Shown here piece by piece: positions 60,647 to 64,000 of a stretch of DNA of 64,000 bases. Source of the stretch: Mesorhizobium hawassense (GTDB lineage: Bacteria > Pseudomonadota > Alphaproteobacteria > Rhizobiales > Rhizobiaceae). The notes beneath the pieces were generated by a model that saw only the letters and a list, made by a program, of their open reading frames with translations, ran no database searches and had not been told where the DNA came from. The stretch spans positions 124,001-188,000 of the forward strand of contig NZ_QMBP01000006.1 in NCBI RefSeq assembly GCF_003289945.1, given 5' to 3'. Position 1 is the stretch's first letter. The number at the start of each line of letters is the position of its first letter. The translations under genes and the position numbers were made by a program.

Positions 60647-61879
60647 ATGACGGACGACACCCCAAAGAAACGCAGACGGAAACCAGCAGAAGCCGCGGCT
60701 CCGCCAAGTGTCGATTTGCCCATCGATACCAAAGCCGTCGAGCTACGCGACATCGCCGGCCGCCTTCGCGATCTGGCGAAGATGCAAAAGCGTTATGCAG
60801 CGCGCAAATGGCAGGTCGTCGGCGCTGAGCGTGACGCCATGGATGCCGCTCTCAAGACAGTAGGCACGGAAACGGAAAAACTAATCGCCCGACAGGTGGC
60901 GATCGAAACGGGCATTGAGATCGAAGCGCCCAGGCAGCCGCCAGCAGTCGAAACGCACACCTGGGATCCTTTGGAAATCGCGGTGCCTGGTGAGCCTGAA
61001 TACCCATTCGGGGCTAGGTTCCGCGGCGACCAAAAACTGCTCAGCAAGCGCCGGCGCGAATTCGACCAGTGCTACGCTGCGAAGGTGAACAAGATCGCTG
61101 CCGAGGCTGGCGTTGGGCCTAGGCACCCGGTGTACTTCGAGAATCTGCTCGTCGTTCGAGCCGAGGTTCTCGCCGATATCTTCTGGACGGCCGAACGGTT
61201 CACGGAGGCGGAAGACCGCATCAAGGCGATAGAAAGCCAAATGGCGAAGGCGACAGATGTCGAGGCCCGCATGGCCGACGCTGATCAACGGACCGCTTCC
61301 ACCCTCACCGCCATTGAACAGCGCCTGGCCGACGAGCAAGAGCGCTTCAACGAAGCCGACACCTCTCACAAAGCTGATCTCGATGCGTTGAAGTCAGATA
61401 TCAGCGGCAACCTCCAGCGGATCGAGGCTGGTGCCATCGAAGAGCAACGCCGGTTGGCTGAATTTGCCAGCGCTACCGAAGCCCGCTCGAACGAACTACA
61501 GGGGCGGCTGGTCGAAACAGCCAAGCTCCACGGTGCTGACACGGTCGCGTTGATGCAGCGCATCGCCGAGCTCGAAGCAAAGACCCTCGAGCTAGAGAAC
61601 AGGCCCTCAGTCGACTTCGACGTCCAGGAGGAGACCGAGGACGAGGGAAGGTTCGTGCTGCGTCGCTTCTTCCGTAACGGCGAGTTGTTCAAGGAGATCC
61701 GCCACCAAACCAGGAGCCCCATTTGGCGCGGTGTCCACGATCGCAATCGAGAATATCAGCCCGGCGACATGTGCACCTGGGGTGGATCGGTTTGGCACGC
61801 CGACAAGCCAAGCATAGGCCAGATCGGGGGAGACAAGGGTTGGTCCTTGATGGTCAAGAAAGGTCGCGACGCACAATGA
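60647..61879 (+). CDS. Coiled-coil phage protein with C-terminal carbohydrate-binding-like domain
   Basis: Protein of 410 residues: a basic N-terminus (PKKRRRKPAEAAAPP), a long coiled coil from about 175 to 325 (AEDRIKAIESQMAKATDVEA, RLVETAKLHGADTVALMQRI), and a C-terminal module (YQPGDMCTWGGSVWHADKPS, GWSLMVKKGRDAQ). The last module resembles CBM5/12-like domains at the tips of phage fibres and structural proteins. It may be a fibre or tail-associated protein; the location before the tail gene supports this. Confidence 0.7.
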   Translation: MTDDTPKKRRRKPAEAAAPPSVDLPIDTKAVELRDIAGRLRDLAKMQKRYAARKWQVVGAERDAMDAALKTVGTETEKLIARQVAIETGIEIEAPRQPPAVETHTWDPLEIAVPGEPEYPFGARFRGDQKLLSKRRREFDQCYAAKVNKIAAEAGVGPRHPVYFENLLVVRAEVLADIFWTAERFTEAEDRIKAIESQMAKATDVEARMADADQRTASTLTAIEQRLADEQERFNEADTSHKADLDALKSDISGNLQRIEAGAIEEQRRLAEFASATEARSNELQGRLVETAKLHGADTVALMQRIAELEAKTLELENRPSVDFDVQEETEDEGRFVLRRFFRNGELFKEIRHQTRSPIWRGVHDRNREYQPGDMCTWGGSVWHADKPSIGQIGGDKGWSLMVKKGRDAQ

Positions 61880-62049
61880 CGGCAGCGGAACAAGCCGAGT
61901 TCAAAGCTCGCCTCGCAGCACAGCGGGAACGGGTACTGCGCGCGATCTTCGGCGACCGGAAGGCCGAAGCCAGGCTTGCAGAAATCGAGCGTGGAACAGT
62001 CAGGCGGTTGGCGCTCAAGAAAGAGGGCGGCACCGATGCAGATGGTTGA
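61876..62049 (+). CDS. Small helical phage protein
   Basis: 57 residues: MTAAEQAEFKARLAAQRERV, FGDRKAEARLAEIERGTVRR. Charged and helical, no family recognised. It starts in an ATGA overlap with the coiled-coil gene. Confidence 0.65.
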   Translation: MTAAEQAEFKARLAAQRERVLRAIFGDRKAEARLAEIERGTVRRLALKKEGGTDADG

Positions 62050-62245
62050 GGTATGGCTCCCCGCCGGCGATGTCGACGAGATCGAGCGCGAAACACAGCG
62101 GCAGATGCGGCACTTCTTGCCCAAGCTGACGCTTGCGCTTGGTCGCGAGCCGAAAGAGCGCGAGGTCGACATGCTGCATGCATGCCTCTTCAAGCACTTC
62201 TCAGAGGCTCGGCAGGTTGCGCCGGCCGATGCGCTTCTGAATTGA
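62036..62245 (+). CDS. Small phage hypothetical protein
   Basis: 69 residues: VEVWLPAGDVDEIERETQRQ, MRHFLPKLTLALGREPKERE, CLFKHFSEARQVAPADALLN. No family recognised. It overlaps the previous gene by 14 bases; an alternative start is the ATG at 62042. Confidence 0.6.
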   Translation: MQMVEVWLPAGDVDEIERETQRQMRHFLPKLTLALGREPKEREVDMLHACLFKHFSEARQVAPADALLN

Positions 62246-62448
62246 GGTCACGATGACCGTGGATCCCCGCGACCTCATAGGCGACGGCTGCTCTGTTCAA
62301 CGCTCGGTGGCCGTCGCCGATACAACCAGGGGGGGGTACTTTGATTAAATTTCCGGTTGCATTGGGCAGTAACCGCTCCGGGGTCACGGACAGTTTGCAC
62401 GCGCGCGCCGATGAACATCTAGAAAATCAGAATTGAGGATCAAAACAG

Positions 62449-62700
62449 GTGGCAAAGCGAGGCAGACCAACGAGGGCAGCGGCAACGGCGAAAGCGCTGA
62501 AGGGCGTCGACGTCGGTCAGATCGACCCGATGCAGGTGCTTCGCGAAATTGCGGCTGATAGGTCGGCGCCGGCGGCTGCACGTCTGGCCGCGGCCAAAGC
62601 CCTGATGACCGGTGGCCACAAGAAGGCCGACTGTGACGGTTCCGAGCATGACCGGATTTCCGCTCGAGCTCTCACCCTGTTGAAGGGTGGCCGGGGATGA
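62449..62700 (+). CDS. Small phage hypothetical protein (possible packaging-type)
   Basis: 83 residues with a GTG start: MAKRGRPTRAAATAKALKGV, LREIAADRSAPAAARLAAAK. The basic N-terminus and helical middle recall small terminase-like or packaging proteins, but no motif proves it. It overlaps the next gene by four bases. The 200 bases before it hold no clear gene. Confidence 0.5.
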   Translation: MAKRGRPTRAAATAKALKGVDVGQIDPMQVLREIAADRSAPAAARLAAAKALMTGGHKKADCDGSEHDRISARALTLLKGGRG

Positions 62701-63098
62701 GAAACCGAGATCGTATTCCGACGATCGGCGAGCATCGCGGCGTTGGCTTGCACGACCATCAGGACGAGGAACGACTTGCCACCGTGCGGCGTGAGATCGA
62801 TGCCGTGCTGGATCTGACCGACCCCACGCTTCTCGTCGAGACTTGTGCCGACGTCACCTGGAGCCCAGAGGCCAGGCTAACAGCCGCTGCGAAGCTCAAG
62901 GCCATGCACCAGATCGCGGCCGAGGACAGGAAGGTCCGACCGACCTTCGACCTTGCCTATGTCGCCGCCTGCACAGCCGGCCTCGATAGCGTCTATTGGC
63001 GCAGCCCTTGGCACTACGGCAGCCTGCTCGACCCTGGTCGTGCGCCTGGCGAGGCCGGCCCTGTGCCGCGCGACGTGCCGCTGGAGGATTGCCGCTAA
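62697..63098 (+). CDS. Phage hypothetical protein
   Basis: 133 residues: REIDAVLDLTDPTLLVETCA then DVTWSPEARLTAAAKLKAMH. No family recognised. It is directly followed by the tail gene with one base between stop and start. Confidence 0.65.
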   Translation: MRNRDRIPTIGEHRGVGLHDHQDEERLATVRREIDAVLDLTDPTLLVETCADVTWSPEARLTAAAKLKAMHQIAAEDRKVRPTFDLAYVAACTAGLDSVYWRSPWHYGSLLDPGRAPGEAGPVPRDVPLEDCR

Positions 63099-63099
63099 A

Positions 63100-64000
63100 A
63101 TGGCATTCATCGCTCCCCTTGCTGGCGCTGCCGTCGGTGGAGGCCTTCTAGGCTCCATCGTGACCACTGCCGTGGGAGTGGGCATCAACCTGGCGATTGC
63201 GTATTTCTTCCCGCAGAAGATCAAGGGTCCGCGCGCCGATAGCCTCAAGGCACAGACGTCTCGCTATGGCGAGCAGCTCACCCGCTGGCATGGTTCGATC
63301 CGCACCGCAGGTGCCGCGATCTGGCTCAAGGGCAACCACGTCGATGAGCATGTGAAGACCGAGAGGCAGGGCAAGGCGCTCGGCCCGGAGGTGACGACTT
63401 ACAGCTACACCGCGACCTTCGCCATCGCCTTGGCCTGGAACGGACCAGCCAGCGGCGTCACGCGCATCTGGGCCGACGACAAGCTGATCTATGACGTCTC
63501 GGCCGAAGCTCTTCAGGATGCCATCGATCACGGCACCAAGGGCATCGGCATCGCCAAGGGCGCGACGATCCGGGTCTATCTCGGAACCGATACGCAAAAG
63601 CCCGATCCCGACATCGAGGCCGACAAGGGTGCCGGCCAAGTCCCGGCTTGGCCCGGCATCGTCTACATCGTCATCAAGAACCTTCCGCTTGATGAGTTCG
63701 GTATCCGCATTCCGAACATCGAGGCTGAGATCACGCAATCCTCGATCGCGAGCTACATCAGCAATGCGCTTTCTCCTGCGGTGCAGATCGGTGGACAATG
63801 CCCGATCGATACGCGCGGCAATTATGCCGTAGCCCGCAATAGCATCTGGGATATCCCCGGCGGAACACACCGCACTTTCAACTGGACGGACGTCGATACC
63901 TTCCGCTCGGTGCTGCTCGACGAGCGCAACAACATCGTCAAGTCTGACCTCTCGAAGTTCCAGATATTCGATGCCGCCACCGGTGCCTTTCTGCAGGAGA
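63100..64000 (+). CDS. Phage tail-tip / GTA gp15-like protein, partial
   Basis: At least 300 residues; the 3' end is outside the window. It begins MAFIAPLAGAAVGGGLLGSI, followed by PRADSLKAQTSRYGEQLTRW then HGSIRTAGAAIWLKG, YSYTATFAIALAWNGPASGV and TRIWADDKLIYD. That arrangement (Y-G...R..G...IW, then a TRIWADGxL-like strand) resembles the baseplate/tail-tip megatron protein of gene transfer agents and lambdoid J-like tips. It probably sits at the end of a tail. Confidence 0.8.
   Translation, partial: MAFIAPLAGAAVGGGLLGSIVTTAVGVGINLAIAYFFPQKIKGPRADSLKAQTSRYGEQLTRWHGSIRTAGAAIWLKGNHVDEHVKTERQGKALGPEVTTYSYTATFAIALAWNGPASGVTRIWADDKLIYDVSAEALQDAIDHGTKGIGIAKGATIRVYLGTDTQKPDPDIEADKGAGQVPAWPGIVYIVIKNLPLDEFGIRIPNIEAEITQSSIASYISNALSPAVQIGGQCPIDTRGNYAVARNSIWDIPGGTHRTFNWTDVDTFRSVLLDERNNIVKSDLSKFQIFDAATGAFLQE

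Larger units (their letters stand above)
54866..64000 (+). mobile_element. Prophage or phage-derived island, left end, continuing beyond the window
   Basis: It begins at a disrupted comM gene with a tyrosine integrase, then an Arc-type repressor with divergent operators, an excisionase-like HTH gene, short overlapping hypothetical genes, and tail-type genes. All genes from 56.9 kb to the end read rightward except two on the minus strand at 59.4-59.9 kb. The right end is not in the window. No terminase, portal or capsid gene is seen. Confidence 0.85.

Noticed and set aside
62246..62448. A possible short gene ending at 62436 (SNRSGVTDSLHARADEHLEN)
   Set aside because: It would need a TTG start with a run of G bases as ribosome site, and has no support beyond an open frame of about 50 codons.

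Overview
The window reads as a chromosomal segment of an alphaproteobacterium of the order Hyphomicrobiales, most likely Mesorhizobium or a close relative. The evidence is the high GC content, dense short operons with ATGA overlaps, a Ku/LigD repair pair, an Irr-type iron control element in front of a membrane-bound ferritin gene, and many copies of GC-rich intergenic palindromic repeats typical of rhizobial chromosomes. The genus is an inference from gene content; there is no rRNA or tRNA gene to confirm it.

Layout. 1-3.8 kb (minus strand): an ECF42-type sigma factor with its DGPF/YCII partner, then a saccharopine-dehydrogenase-like/DUF4166 protein and a DCC thiol-disulfide protein. 4.4-7.8 kb: the ku-ligD double-strand-break repair operon. 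7.8-12 kb: an ArsR-family regulator divergent from a NIPSNAP protein, a monooxygenase-like protein, mbfA and a threonine-dehydratase-like enzyme. 12.1-15.9 kb: a tetR-hlyD-ATPase-permease export operon with a clear operator. 15.9-20.6 kb: a CYTH/CHAD pair, a YiiX-like hydrolase, a membrane class III nucleotide cyclase and an HTH regulator. 20.7-29.8 kb: an SMP-30-like secreted protein, an ECF41 sigma factor with a membrane-CMD fusion protein, an EamA transporter, a PAP2 phosphatase, a PhoX phosphatase behind a Pho box, and a DUF2156 protein. 30.1-37.7 kb: a YadGH-like ABC exporter, a phospholipase-D-fold protein, msrA, a secreted DAMKPA-repeat protein, a DUF1223 protein and a TadG-like protein. 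38-39.9 kb: lepA.

At 40.2-42.0 kb an AT-richer gene for a reverse transcriptase of the bacterial unknown-group/defence (UG/DRT) kind stands alone between lepA and small membrane-protein genes. From 42.1 to 53.5 kb ordinary chromosomal genes resume: tandem cysteine-rich secreted paralogues set among palindromic repeats, a DUF559 nuclease, a CDGSH iron-sulfur protein, a cupredoxin, a hydantoinase/oxoprolinase, malate synthase G, and a DUF308-tetR pair with an operator over its promoter.

From about 54.87 kb to the window end lies the left part of a prophage or phage-derived island. A tyrosine integrase has inserted it into the 5' part of a comM (yifB) gene, leaving that gene without its first roughly 75 codons. 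Behind the integrase are a divergent Arc-type repressor with two operator copies 60 bp apart, an excisionase-like HTH gene, a chain of small overlapping hypothetical genes, an Rmf/CrpP-like gene on the opposite strand, a coiled-coil tail/fibre-like protein, and the start of a tail-tip protein that runs off the window. No terminase, portal or capsid gene is visible.

The most notable items are the isolated reverse transcriptase, the comM-targeting integration, the membrane-CMD fusion with an ECF41-like promoter, and the paired regulatory palindromes.
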